A stretch of DNA of 64,000 bases from Mycolicibacterium vulneris (GCF_002104765.1 NZ_NCXM01000005.1:168698-232697), one strand, 5' to 3'; shown: positions 26,127-38,598, counted from the stretch's first letter. Numbers and translations: made by a program. The notes: a model not told the origin generated them from the letters alone.

Positions 26127-26969
26127 GCGCGGGATGAAGCTCTTCACCGACACCGAACGTCAGGAGTTCCTCGAGGCAAAGCATGTTGTAGGCGAACGCG
26201 AAGTCCGCATGCTGGTCACCGTGACCGACCAACTCGCGCAGACTCAGGGGACGAAGGCCGTACTTGGCAACGACGCGGTCCCAGATGTCGCTGTGGTCGG
26301 CTAGCTAGTCGGCCAAACTGCTGGGCGTGTCAGGTCCAGTCTCGACACCGAGGGTTTTGGCCAAAGCAGGCCACGCATTCCGCCATTCAAAAACGTCACC
26401 GTTGGTGATGTTGAACGCCTCATTGGCTGCTCGAGGTGATCGCGCAGCCCAGACCATCACGTCAGCGACAAGGTCGGCGTCGGCTGCTTCCCAGACGAAC
26501 GAATTGCCACCGGTAGAACTGAACGGTTCGCCCTGCTCGCGTCGAATAGCGGCGTACACGCCGATCGCGGGAAGAACATTCAGTGCACCACGTGAGGGGT
26601 CGGTGACGAGTTCCGGACGCAGTGCCGTGTAAGCGAAGCCGTGCTTTGCGCCCATCTCCCGGACGTAGTCTTCTTGATCCAAGAAGAAGTTGTCATGGGG
26701 GTCACGCGGATCGCTTTCCCGCGCGGGGATGGGGCCGGGTGCAGATGCACGCCATAGACTTTCGTTCCCTGCAGGATGCTGATGTGCTGAAAATCGTTGG
26801 TGCTAGCCAAGATCGGTTCGACGACGTTGCGTAGCATCGTGTTGTTGGTCTCGATCTGATCTTGGCTCGACCAGCCCGCGACGAGTTCGGGCTTCTCATG
26901 CAGCGCCGTGTAGGCAATGTGCGTGATATCGGCCTCTCGGCCATCCATCAGATACTCGCTGGTATCCAA
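26083..26969 (-). pseudogene. Broken NAD-dependent epimerase/PRISE-like reductase gene
   Basis: Three pieces of one gene are visible. From about 26969, THIAYTALHEKPELVAGW and SILQGTKVYGVHLHPAP are read. Near 26735-26745 the frame must shift by one base to continue as ESDPRDPHDNFFLDQEDY and GFAYTALRPELV. This runs to SLAD followed by TAG at 26305-26307, after which the same frame continues LADHSDIWDRVVAKYGLRPL. The stop lies in a 12-base insertion between repeated GCCGAC units. The N-terminal Rossmann loop is missing, replaced by the TetR promoter. Intact relatives are about 350-residue SDR-type 5-beta-reductase/iridoid-synthase-like enzymes. Confidence 0.7.
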
Positions 26970-26986
26970 TCGATACTGCCGAGTAT
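26951..26986. promoter_or_regulatory. Two adjacent operator palindromes before a TetR gene
   Basis: GATAC-TCGCTG-GTATC (26951-26966) and ATACT-GCCG-AGTAT (26973-26986) lie just upstream of the TetR ATG at 26997. Half-sites share the GATAC/ATACT core. The second ends ten bases before the start codon, so bound repressor would block transcription. Autoregulation is inferred. Confidence 0.65.
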
Positions 26987-26996
26987 GCTACTGACC

Positions 26997-27614
26997 ATGT
27001 CGCCCGTCAAGCCGCACCGAACCCGCCCCACTCGAGGCGAGGTTCGCGACCGGATTCTGGATGCGGCCGCGACGGTATTCGCCGCCGAAGGGTTCGCCGG
27101 TGCCACCATCGACGCGATCGGTCAGGCCGCGGGCTTCACGAAGGGCGCGGTCTACTCGAACTTCGAATCCAAGGATGAACTGTTCCTAGCCCTGCTCGAC
27201 CGCGAGTTCGAGCGTCGCGGCGGGCAGATCGCGACAGCGCTGAACAGCAGCGGCGGTGACACCCACGCGGCCGCGCGCGAGTTGAGCCAATCAGTGCTGG
27301 ACTCAGTGCGCGACCATTCCGACTACTACGTCCTGCTCGTCGAGTACTGGTTGCGGGCCCAGCGCGATCCGCAGCTTCGCGAGCGCCTGATCGGACGCCG
27401 CCGCGCCGCCGCCGCCGACCAAGCGCGGCACATCGTCAAACCGACCGCCACCGTGCCATCCGACGGGCAGCTGGCCGATCTCGCCCAGCTCGTCGTCACC
27501 ATCAACCTAGGCATCGCGATGGAAGAGGTCCTGCGCCCCGGGACCATCAACCCCGACCTGCTCGCGCAGCTGATCGCCGCAGTGCTGGAATCGGTTCGGG
27601 CGTCCGGCGACTAA
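26997..27614 (+). CDS. TetR-family transcriptional regulator
   Basis: A 205-residue regulator with an N-terminal helix-turn-helix (GATIDAIGQAAGFTKGAVYS then NFESKDELFLALLD), typical of the AcrR/TetR group. ATG 26997 is preferred because the frame upstream runs through the operators and the pseudogene. Thirteen bases separate it from the ABC-ATPase-like gene, so it heads a three-gene operon with a YhgE/Pip membrane protein and probably controls it. Confidence 0.88.
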   Translation: MSPVKPHRTRPTRGEVRDRILDAAATVFAAEGFAGATIDAIGQAAGFTKGAVYSNFESKDELFLALLDREFERRGGQIATALNSSGGDTHAAARELSQSVLDSVRDHSDYYVLLVEYWLRAQRDPQLRERLIGRRRAAAADQARHIVKPTATVPSDGQLADLAQLVVTINLGIAMEEVLRPGTINPDLLAQLIAAVLESVRASGD

Positions 27615-27627
27615 GGAGAGCTTCAGC

Positions 27628-28305
27628 ATGGATACAAAAGACGAGCCGGACGCTCCTGCGCCGTTGATCACCGCCAACGGTCTAGGGGTTGACGGTGAGC
27701 ACGGGCCTTTGTTCTCGGGAGTCGACCTCGCGCTCCCACCGGGTTTTCACGCGATTCGGATGCCCGGCGGGCCAGGTCAGACCACGCTGCTGCTGACCCT
27801 CGCGGGACGTTTCAAGCCGAGCCACGGCACCCTGACCGTCCACGGTCAAACAACCCCGCGCGCGATCCGCCGGCACTGCTCGATCGCGGCCTTCGAAGAC
27901 ATCGACGAGCTGGAGGAATCGGTGACCGTGGAGACCGTGCTCGCCGAGCAATGCCGGTGGCTGGCACCGTGGTACTCACCTGTGCCGCTGCAAGCCGGCG
28001 AGGCCGAGCTGACCGAGGTTTTCGGCGAGATGACCCCGCCGTCCCACCACACGTACATCGTCGAATTGTCAGACCTGGAACTGTTTTTGCTGCGAATCAC
28101 GCTGGCGTTGCTGTCGAATCGTCCGATCCTGGTGATCGGCGACCTCGAGCAGGTTCGTGACAATTCCCGACGGGCGATCGCGGCCGACCGGCTGGGCGTG
28201 ATCGCGAAGCAGCGCACCGTCGTCGTCGGGGTGACCAACCCGCTCGGCGCGGACGCGCCCGACCATGAACTTCACGATCACCGCATCCTGACCGGAGAGG
28301 ACTGA
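27628..28305 (+). CDS. ABC-ATPase-like protein with degenerate Walker A
   Basis: A 225-residue protein with the ABC ATPase outline, including the N-terminal beta strands (LITANGLGVDGEHGPLFSGV). The P-loop reads MPGGPGQTTLLLTLAG, with Gln51 in place of the invariant lysine. The signature region is LSDLE (148-152) instead of LSGGQ, and the Walker B-like strand is RPILVIGDLE with no clear following catalytic pair. ATP hydrolysis is therefore doubtful; it may bind nucleotide without turnover or act as a scaffold. It lies between the TetR gene and, two bases on, the YhgE/Pip gene. Confidence 0.7.
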   Translation: MDTKDEPDAPAPLITANGLGVDGEHGPLFSGVDLALPPGFHAIRMPGGPGQTTLLLTLAGRFKPSHGTLTVHGQTTPRAIRRHCSIAAFEDIDELEESVTVETVLAEQCRWLAPWYSPVPLQAGEAELTEVFGEMTPPSHHTYIVELSDLELFLLRITLALLSNRPILVIGDLEQVRDNSRRAIAADRLGVIAKQRTVVVGVTNPLGADAPDHELHDHRILTGED

Positions 28306-28307
28306 CG

Positions 28308-30212
28308 ATGCTGGCTGGACTCGCCTTTGGCTCGGAGATCAAACGTTTCGGCCGCAGCCGTTTGACGCGCGTGGCCATCGTCGTACTGATGCTGCTGCCC
28401 CTGGTGTATGGGGCGCTGTACCTGTGGGCGTTCTGGGATCCCTTCGGCCACACCAACAAGATGCCGGTGGCGCTGGTCAACTCCGATCGTGGGGCCGTCG
28501 TGTCCGGGCAGCAGTTCAACGCCGGCGCGGAGATCGCCAAGAGCCTGACCGCGGACGGAGGACTGGACTGGCACGTCGTGGACTTAACGGAGGCACGCAA
28601 CGGAGTCGACCACGGCAAGTATTACTTCATGGTCGAGTTGCCGCCGGACTTCAGCGCGGCGATCGCTTCGCCGGTAACCGGGCAACCCAAGAAGGCCAAC
28701 CTGATCGCCGTCTACAACGACGCCAACAACTACATCTCCACGAGTATCGGTCGTACCGCCATCGGCCAGGTACTCAACGCCGTGTCCAGCCGGATCTCGG
28801 GACAGGCCGTCAATCAGATGCTATCGGTGGTGGTTTCGTCGGGATCGGGTATCAAGCAGGCCGCAGACGGGGCCGCTCGACTCGATGACGGCGCCGGTCA
28901 GCTGGTGTCCGGTCTGGACACCGCGCGGTCCGGCTCGGCATCGCTTGCCACCGGTGCCAAGCAACTGTCAGACGGGATCAACCAGGCCACCGACCCGCTG
29001 CTCGCGGTGACCAAGGCGGTATCGCAAATCGGCGGCAGCACGCAGCAACTGCAACAGGGCGCAACCGCGCTTCAGCAGGCCAACGACCAGATCGGTGCCA
29101 TCGCCACCGCGCAGGATGCCGCCGCAAACTCGCTTTCATCGGTGATCGATCAGCTCTCGGCACGACAGGATCCGCTGGCGAACAACCTCCGCGGCATCCA
29201 GGATCAGCTCCGGGGTCACCAGTTCACACCCCAGATCCGCCAGCAGATCACCGACGCGCAGAACGCGGCGATCTCCATGACATCGGGGTTGCGGAACCCA
29301 GGCAGTCCGCTCGGGTCGGCGCTCGACCAGGTCGGCAGCAAGGGGCAGGACCTGACGAACAAGCTCACCCAACTGCGCGACGGAGCACAGCAGGTCGCCA
29401 CCGGTAACGCCGAATTGGCCGGCGGCATAGCCAAACTCGACGACGGCGCACGACAACTCAAGGCGGGATCGGCCGAGCTGGCGACCAAACTCGCCGACGG
29501 GGCCAAGCAGGTACCCAACTGGACGACCCAGCAGAAGGATGCGGTCGCCGACACCATCGGTGGTCCGGTGCAACTCGAGGCTTCACACGAGAACGCCGCG
29601 CCCAACTTCGGCACCGGGATGGCTCCGTTCTTTCTCACGCTCGCTCTATTCTTCGGCGCCCTGGTGCTGTGGATGGTGCTGCGGCCCCTGCAGGCTCGCG
29701 CGATCGCCGCGGAGGTGCTCGCGCTCCGCGTGGTGCTCGCCAGCTACCTACCTGCCGCCGCGATCGCGGTGTTCCAAGCCGTCATTCTCTATTGCGTGGT
29801 CCGGTTCGCCCTCGGTATGCACGCCGTGCACCCCGCGGCGATGCTGGGGTTCATGGTGCTGATTTCCGGTGCGTTCGTAGCCGCGACGCAGGCGATCAAT
29901 GCGCTCGTCGGTCCAGCGGTGGGCCGGGTGCTGATCATGGCCCTGCTCATGTTGCAGCTCGTCAGTGCAGGCGGCATGTATCCCGTGGAAACCACGTCAC
30001 GGCCCTTCCAGGTCCTGCACCGCTTCGACCCGATGACCTATGGCGTCAACGGACTCCGGCAGCTGATACTCGGCGGCATCGACGCCCGGCTATGGCAGGC
30101 GATCATCGTGCTGGTTGGGATAACGGCTGTCGCACTGGCGATCTCCTGCCTGTCGGCGCGAAGAGACCGGCTCTGGAATCTCAGCAGGCTTATCCCCGCG
30201 ATCAAGATGTAG
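28308..30212 (+). CDS. YhgE/Pip-type membrane protein (ABC-2-like)
   Basis: A 634-residue membrane protein. One N-terminal helix (VAIVVLMLLPLVYGALYLWA, about residues 24-43) is followed by a large external region rich in repeated coiled-coil-like units such as GAARLDDGAGQLVSGLDTA and KLDDGARQLKAGSAELATKL. Five C-terminal membrane helices begin at MAPFFLTLALFFGALVLWM. This is the YhgE/Pip layout, related to ABC-2 permeases and phage-infection proteins. With the ATPase-like gene upstream it may form an exporter for a lipid or toxic compound under TetR control. Confidence 0.88.
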   Translation: MLAGLAFGSEIKRFGRSRLTRVAIVVLMLLPLVYGALYLWAFWDPFGHTNKMPVALVNSDRGAVVSGQQFNAGAEIAKSLTADGGLDWHVVDLTEARNGVDHGKYYFMVELPPDFSAAIASPVTGQPKKANLIAVYNDANNYISTSIGRTAIGQVLNAVSSRISGQAVNQMLSVVVSSGSGIKQAADGAARLDDGAGQLVSGLDTARSGSASLATGAKQLSDGINQATDPLLAVTKAVSQIGGSTQQLQQGATALQQANDQIGAIATAQDAAANSLSSVIDQLSARQDPLANNLRGIQDQLRGHQFTPQIRQQITDAQNAAISMTSGLRNPGSPLGSALDQVGSKGQDLTNKLTQLRDGAQQVATGNAELAGGIAKLDDGARQLKAGSAELATKLADGAKQVPNWTTQQKDAVADTIGGPVQLEASHENAAPNFGTGMAPFFLTLALFFGALVLWMVLRPLQARAIAAEVLALRVVLASYLPAAAIAVFQAVILYCVVRFALGMHAVHPAAMLGFMVLISGAFVAATQAINALVGPAVGRVLIMALLMLQLVSAGGMYPVETTSRPFQVLHRFDPMTYGVNGLRQLILGGIDARLWQAIIVLVGITAVALAISCLSARRDRLWNLSRLIPAIKM

Positions 30213-30221
30213 GCAGAGCTT

Positions 30222-31379
30222 TCAGGCGATCCCGAAATCGATGATGCCCCGGACGATTTTGCCGTTGAGCAGGTCGTCGTAGGCGTCGTTGACCTCGTCG
30301 AGACGATAACGCTTGGTGATCATCTCGTCGAGCTGAAGCTGGCCCGTCTCATAAAGCCTGGCCAGCCGGGAGATGTCCGCCTTCGGATTGCACGAGCCGA
30401 ATATGGTGCCCGCCAACGTCTTGTTCATCAGGATGAAATCCTGCAGGTCGATCTTGACCGACCGGGTCAACTGCGACGTCATGCCGGTGAGCACGCAGGT
30501 GCCGCCCTTGCGGGTGAGCTTCACGGCGTCGCGGACGTCCTCCTGCGTGATCAACGAGGGCGAGACCACCACCGCGTCGGCCATCACTCCGTAGGTCAGG
30601 CCGCGCACCAGATCCAGCGCCTCGTCAATCGTCGCCGCGCTGTGTGTCGCGCCGAACTGCAGTGCCGACTTCTGTTTGAAGTCAACCGGATCCACCGCGA
30701 CGATCTGCGCGGCGCCGTTGATGCGGGCTCCCTGGATCGCGCCCGTGCCGATCCCGCCGACGCCGATCACCACGACCGTGTCGCCGGCGCGCATGTTGGA
30801 CCGGTTGGCGACGGAACCGTAACCGGTCGGGATGGCGCAGGACAGCAGGGCGCTCGATGTCAGTGGCAGGTGTTGCTCGATCTTCACCAGTGAATTCGTC
30901 GATACCACAGTGTGTTCGGCGAATGCGCCGATCTTGGCGATGTGGCCGAGGCTGTGGCCGTCGGCGGTGTGGTGGCGGAACGTGCCATCCGTCGGCATCC
31001 CCGGGATCATGGTGCCGATGCCGACGTCGCACAGGTACTCGACTCCGCTGGCACACCAACGGCATTGGCCGCACACGGCCACGAACGACATCACCACGTG
31101 GTCACCCGGCTCGAAGTCGGTGACGTCCGGGCCGACCTCGCGCACGATGCCGGAGCCCTCGTGGCCACCGATCGTCGGGAACATGGTCGGCAGCCCCATC
31201 GATCGCATCACCTCGTTGGGCGCCGACATGTCACCTTTGAGGATGTGGTCGTCGGAGTGGCACAAGCCGGCCGCCGCCATCTGCACCAGCACCTCGCCGG
31301 CCTTGGGGGGATCGAGCTCGAATTCCTCGACGGACCACGGCCCGCCGACGTCGTGCAGGATCGCTGCGCGGCTTCTCAT
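30222..31379 (-). CDS. NDMA-type zinc-dependent alcohol dehydrogenase
   Basis: A 385-residue medium-chain alcohol dehydrogenase. Catalytic zinc ligands lie in GLCHSDDHILKGD and GGHEGSGIVREVG. The structural-zinc lobe has four Cys in CGQCRWCASGVEYLC. NAD is bound by VVVIGVGGIGTGAIQGARIN. The sequence resembles mycobacterial alcohol dehydrogenases with tightly bound NAD that use mycofactocin as acceptor (TIGR03989-like); that detail is inference. ATG 31379 overlaps the stop of the P450 gene (ATGA), so the pair probably oxidises one substrate to alcohol and then aldehyde. Confidence 0.88.
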   Translation of the reverse strand: MRSRAAILHDVGGPWSVEEFELDPPKAGEVLVQMAAAGLCHSDDHILKGDMSAPNEVMRSMGLPTMFPTIGGHEGSGIVREVGPDVTDFEPGDHVVMSFVAVCGQCRWCASGVEYLCDVGIGTMIPGMPTDGTFRHHTADGHSLGHIAKIGAFAEHTVVSTNSLVKIEQHLPLTSSALLSCAIPTGYGSVANRSNMRAGDTVVVIGVGGIGTGAIQGARINGAAQIVAVDPVDFKQKSALQFGATHSAATIDEALDLVRGLTYGVMADAVVVSPSLITQEDVRDAVKLTRKGGTCVLTGMTSQLTRSVKIDLQDFILMNKTLAGTIFGSCNPKADISRLARLYETGQLQLDEMITKRYRLDEVNDAYDDLLNGKIVRGIIDFGIA

Positions 31380-32608
31380 GCGGCGGGGGCGAACGTCACC
31401 GGAAGCTTGTTCGGCGACCGGAAGGTGAGCCCGACGATCTTGGATTCCTCGCCGGTTCCGTCGTCGGGCACGAACGCCAGATTCTCGACGCGGTCTAACA
31501 GGCTGTTCAACATGACCCGGGTCTCCAGCCGGGCCAGGTGCATGCCGAGGCACATGTGGATTCCACCGGCGAAGGCGATGTGGGATTGCCGCGGCCGGCG
31601 GATGTCGAATGTATTGGGATCGGTCCAGCGGGTCTCGTCACGGTTGGCCGAGCCTATGCACATGTCGATCTGGGCCTCGGCAGGGATTGCCTTACCACCG
31701 ATTTCGACCTCTTCGGTTGTGGTCCGCATGACCATGGTCAGTGGCGTTTCGAACCGCAGGCCCTCCTCGATCGCCATCGGTATCAGTGACCGGTCCTGGT
31801 TGACCATCGCGAGCTGTTCGGGGTGGGTCAGCAGCAGGTACAGCAGATTGCCCGATGAGCGATAGGTGGTCTCCAGGCCGGCCGGGAGCAGCAGCCGCAA
31901 GAAGGCGATGATGGCCTCGTCGGTGAGTTTCTCGCCGTCGATCTCGGCGGCGACCAGGTCGCCGATGATGTCATCGGTGAGCTTGCGCCTGCGCTGCTCG
32001 ACCTGTTTGAGGAAATAATCGTAGAGTTCTGTCGCGGCGTTCAATCCCGCCTCGATGTCGGTCGGGATCGAGATCAGGTCGAGGGACAACCGCCGGAAGA
32101 GGTCCAGGTCCTCGGCCGGCAGGCCGAGCAGCGTCGAGATGATCCGGGTGGGAAATTCGAAAGTCACCGCCTTGACCAGATCGGCTTGACCGTCGTTCTT
32201 GATCTCGTCGACCAGTCGATCGCAGACCGGCCCGATGACCGACGGTTCCCAGCGTTGCAGCGCGGTCGCACGGAACGCCTTGGCCACCAGGTTGCGGTGA
32301 TCGTGATGTTCCCGGCCGCCCATCGCCAGGATGGTGTGTCCCATCACCAACCCGATCGTCTTGTCGTAGGCGGCCGACGTGAAGATCCGGTCGTCGCGAA
32401 AGGCTTGGGATACACCGTTGTAATCGAACAGGACCCACTCGTCACTGGGTCGCAGCTCCTCCGGCAACTGGGTGTTATCGCTCAGGGACCCGTGCCACAC
32501 CGGGTCGGTATGACGCATGTGTTGAAAAAACGGGTAGGGGCTGGTTTCACCGGTGAAATCGAGTGAAGGTACGACGGGCTGACCGTTCGGGCCGGTGCTG
32601 AGCGGCAT
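31376..32608 (-). CDS. Cytochrome P450
   Basis: A 410-residue P450. The I helix is LRLLLPAGLETTYRSSGNLL near 245, the ExxR is EEGLRF near 290, and the heme-binding loop is FAGGIHMCLGMHLARLE near 350-366. The start has GGAGGAGC a few bases upstream. It is co-translated with the alcohol dehydrogenase and preceded by a strong operator-like palindrome at 32703-32722. No ferredoxin gene is adjacent. The substrate is unknown; the coupling suggests hydroxylation followed by dehydrogenation. Confidence 0.92.
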   Translation of the reverse strand: MPLSTGPNGQPVVPSLDFTGETSPYPFFQHMRHTDPVWHGSLSDNTQLPEELRPSDEWVLFDYNGVSQAFRDDRIFTSAAYDKTIGLVMGHTILAMGGREHHDHRNLVAKAFRATALQRWEPSVIGPVCDRLVDEIKNDGQADLVKAVTFEFPTRIISTLLGLPAEDLDLFRRLSLDLISIPTDIEAGLNAATELYDYFLKQVEQRRRKLTDDIIGDLVAAEIDGEKLTDEAIIAFLRLLLPAGLETTYRSSGNLLYLLLTHPEQLAMVNQDRSLIPMAIEEGLRFETPLTMVMRTTTEEVEIGGKAIPAEAQIDMCIGSANRDETRWTDPNTFDIRRPRQSHIAFAGGIHMCLGMHLARLETRVMLNSLLDRVENLAFVPDDGTGEESKIVGLTFRSPNKLPVTFAPAA

Positions 32609-32702
32609 CAGCGCTCCTCCTGAAACAACGGATAAGGCGGTTCACGCGGACCGGATGACGAGTGCCCGCGAAATCCACGGCGGGTGTACCGAGCGGAAAA
32701 TA

Positions 32703-32722
32703 GCTATCATAGTATAGATAGC
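32703..32722. promoter_or_regulatory. Operator-like palindrome, best copy of the recurring 18-bp element
   Basis: GCTATC-ATAGTATA-GATAGC has perfect 6-bp arms and lies about 95 bases upstream of the minus-strand P450. The inner 18 bases (32704-32721) align with the elements at 50411 and 56922, sharing CTA, ATAGTA and ATA. The remaining bases of the 32609-32964 gap hold no gene I can support. Confidence 0.65.
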
Positions 32723-32964
32723 AACGAAGCCCAATGGCTCGTGCTCGCCGGGGCCGACGGCGACCGATTCGCGGCGTGCCGAAGGCCGACTCGATATGGC
32801 TCCATTTCTACCGCGGCACCGGCCCGCCGGGCTCGTTCGCGGCGCCGAGCACCTGGTGTGTCACCCGCTAAAAGCGCAGGTCTACCTTGAAGTTGGTTTA
32901 CGGTAAGGCTGACCTTCCGGGACCGCCGATGAGCCCGAACGACGAGCCCGAACAATGAGTTGAT

Positions 32965-33924
32965 ATGACACAGACGAACCTGGCCCGGCCGCACGGCCTC
33001 GGCCGCATCGATCCGGTGCTGCGCGATGCCGCCGTGGAGTTGGGCGCCTTCGAATTCCGCGCCGAGACACTGCCGGCCGAGCGCGAACACGCCAACCTGC
33101 TGGCCGCGCAGCGCGCCGCAGCGGCCGATACCACTGGTGTCTACATCGATTGGCGCTCCATTGCCGGTCCGGACGGTCAGCAGCTGGGTCTGCGTTTGTA
33201 CCGCGGCCGCACCGAATCCTCCGCGCCGCTGGTGGTGTACGCGCATGGCGGCGGGTTCGTCACCGGGAATCTGGAGACCGACCACGCGCACTGCGTGGAG
33301 CTGGCCCGTGACGGCGATTGTCTGGTGGTGTCGGTGGACTACCGACTGGCCCCTGAATATCGGTGTCCGGCGGCGCTCGACGATGTCGAGGCGGCCTTCC
33401 GTTACGCCGTCGAGAACAGCGCGGAGCTGGACGCCGACGCAAGCCGCATCGCGGTGATGGGCCGCGATGCGGGCGCGGCGCTGGTCGCGGGTCTGACTCA
33501 GCGCATGTTCGACCAGGAAGGTCCGGCGATACTGATGCCGATCCTGCACCAGCCGATGCTCGATTCCGATGCCACGCCGTCGCGTCGGGAATTCCAGCGC
33601 ACCCCAGGTCTCAACGGTCCGGCCGTGAGCCGGGCGTGGAACCACTATCTCGGTGACGCCCGCGCCAACGGTCAGCACGTTCCCGCGCACCGGGCCAATC
33701 TCGAGGGCCTGCCGCCCACCTTCGTCAGTTGTTCCGAGATCGATCCGTGCCGGGACGAGGCCATCGACTACGCCAACCGGCTGTTGCACGCGCACGTCCA
33801 CACCGAATTGCACGTGATCGCCGCGACCTTCAACGGGTTCGACTCGATGGTCCCCGATTGGGTTGTTTCCCAGGAGAATCGGGCGCTGCACGCGCAGGCG
33901 ATGCGCCGCGTGTTCGCGATGTAG
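32965..33924 (+). CDS. HSL-family esterase-fold protein with inactivated catalytic triad
   Basis: A 319-residue protein of the hormone-sensitive-lipase (alpha/beta hydrolase 3) family. The oxyanion motif HGGGF is at 94-98 and VDYRLAPEY at 124-132. At the nucleophile elbow the sequence is GRDAG (166-170), so Asp168 replaces the serine. The triad acid is kept in SEIDPCRDE (Asp260), but where histidine is expected (TFHG) there is TFNGFD with Asn290. Two of three catalytic residues are gone while the frame is intact. It is likely a non-hydrolytic ligand binder or regulator. Confidence 0.82.
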   Translation: MTQTNLARPHGLGRIDPVLRDAAVELGAFEFRAETLPAEREHANLLAAQRAAAADTTGVYIDWRSIAGPDGQQLGLRLYRGRTESSAPLVVYAHGGGFVTGNLETDHAHCVELARDGDCLVVSVDYRLAPEYRCPAALDDVEAAFRYAVENSAELDADASRIAVMGRDAGAALVAGLTQRMFDQEGPAILMPILHQPMLDSDATPSRREFQRTPGLNGPAVSRAWNHYLGDARANGQHVPAHRANLEGLPPTFVSCSEIDPCRDEAIDYANRLLHAHVHTELHVIAATFNGFDSMVPDWVVSQENRALHAQAMRRVFAM

Positions 33925-33983
33925 CGCAATTGTGTGCGCGCGACTCCGCCAACCGTCTTGACTTACCTTTACCGACTGAACTC

Positions 33984-33998
33984 CGGTATCTCTTACCG
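33984..33998. promoter_or_regulatory. Palindrome upstream of paired acyl-CoA dehydrogenases
   Basis: CGGTA-TCTCT-TACCG has perfect 5-bp arms, about 125 bases before the first acyl-CoA dehydrogenase ATG at 34124. A TTGACT hexamer lies upstream at 33958-33963. It may be an operator, but no regulator gene is adjacent. Confidence 0.4.
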
Positions 33999-34123
33999 TA
34001 TCGAGCGTTGCTAACATCGGAATCGGCAGCCAACCGAGGACCGATCGGGCGGATGATCAAATACTCAAACCGATTCCGTTGCAGCCGCAGCGATCGAATG
34101 TCAAGAAGGATCCCCTCGGCACT

Positions 34124-35266
34124 ATGACCACCCTCGACTCTCCCGAAAAGATCCTTTTCACCTCGACCACCCAGGCTTTCCTGGAAAAGGAAGCGCCGCT
34201 GCGCCGGGTGCGGGAGCTGCACACCGCGGGCACATCATTCGATCCCGCGTGGTGGCAGCGCGCCGCGGAGCTCGGCTGGACAGGCCTGCTCGTGCCGGAG
34301 GAGTTGGGCGGCGGAAGCGTCTCGGAGAACGGCTTCGCCGACCTCGCGATGGTCGCCGAGCAACTCGGCAAGACGGTGGCGCCCGGGCCGCTGTACCCGG
34401 TCAGCACCGTGCTGGCCGGGCTTGTCGAGTGCACGAACTCCGGCGAGCACGCCGACGCCATCGAAGCGCTGATAGCGGGTGAAGCCGTGGCGTCGTGGGC
34501 GGTCTGTGAGCCGGGCCGGGGCTGGGCACCGCTGGATCCGTCGGTCACGGCCACAGAAACCGATTCCGGTTACCGCATCGACGGCGTCAAGGACCGTGTC
34601 GAGGCGGCCGCCCAGAGTGCGCTGCTGCTGGTGGTGGCGCGGTGCGGCGCGGAGATTCGTCAGTTCCTGGTCCCGGCGGACGCGCCAGGAGTCCGGATCG
34701 AGCCCCAGCAGTCGGTCGATCTGGTCAAGCAATACGGCCGGGTGCACTTCGACGGCGTGGTGGTGCCGCGGTCGGCGGCCGTCGGCACCGCCGGCGAGAC
34801 GGCTGCGCTCGTCGATCGACAAAGCCAGATCGCCCAGGTGCTGCAATGCGCCGAGGTGGTCGGTTCCCTGCAGACGGTGTTCGACCTCACCGTGCGGTGG
34901 GCGCTGGACCGGCACACATTCGGTCGCCCGCTGGCGTCGTATCAGGCGCTCAAGCACAAGTTCGCCGACATGAAGCTCTGGCTGGAAGCCTGCCGCGCCA
35001 CCACCTCGGCGGCGGTCGCCGACGTGGCCTCCCGCGCGCCGGAAGCGAATGTGTCGGCCAGCATCGCCAAGTCCTACGTGGGCGAGATGGCGGGGCAGAT
35101 CGTCCAGGCGTGTGTGCAGATGCACGGGGGCATCGGCGTCACCTGGGAGCACGACCTGCACCTGTACCTTCGCCGGATCACGCTGTACCGCGGCATGTTT
35201 GGGACGCCGGAGGAGCATAATCTGCGCGTGTACGAGTTTGAGAAGGCGGGTCGTTCGGCAAAATGA
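34124..35266 (+). CDS. Acyl-CoA dehydrogenase, partner-type subunit
   Basis: A 380-residue acyl-CoA dehydrogenase-family protein. LGWTGLLVPEELGGGSVSEN is near 45-65 and HTFGRPLASYQALKHKFADM near 265-285. The C-terminal VQMHGGIGVTWEHDLHLYLR is the signature of one chain in mycobacterial two-chain (alpha2beta2) dehydrogenases. ATG 34124 follows AAGGA; the frame extends 15 codons upstream without conserved features. Ten bases separate it from the second dehydrogenase gene. A heteromeric FadE enzyme acting on a bulky acyl-CoA is likely. Confidence 0.88.
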   Translation: MTTLDSPEKILFTSTTQAFLEKEAPLRRVRELHTAGTSFDPAWWQRAAELGWTGLLVPEELGGGSVSENGFADLAMVAEQLGKTVAPGPLYPVSTVLAGLVECTNSGEHADAIEALIAGEAVASWAVCEPGRGWAPLDPSVTATETDSGYRIDGVKDRVEAAAQSALLLVVARCGAEIRQFLVPADAPGVRIEPQQSVDLVKQYGRVHFDGVVVPRSAAVGTAGETAALVDRQSQIAQVLQCAEVVGSLQTVFDLTVRWALDRHTFGRPLASYQALKHKFADMKLWLEACRATTSAAVADVASRAPEANVSASIAKSYVGEMAGQIVQACVQMHGGIGVTWEHDLHLYLRRITLYRGMFGTPEEHNLRVYEFEKAGRSAK

Positions 35267-35276
35267 GGAAGATCCG

Positions 35277-38578
<3,302 letters not shown>

Positions 38579-38598
38579 TCAGACTAGCAATCGTTCTT

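Noticed and set aside
32707..34017. 436-codon minus-strand frame opposite the inactive esterase-fold gene
   Set aside because: Antisense shadow; the plus-strand protein has a full HSL-family layout.
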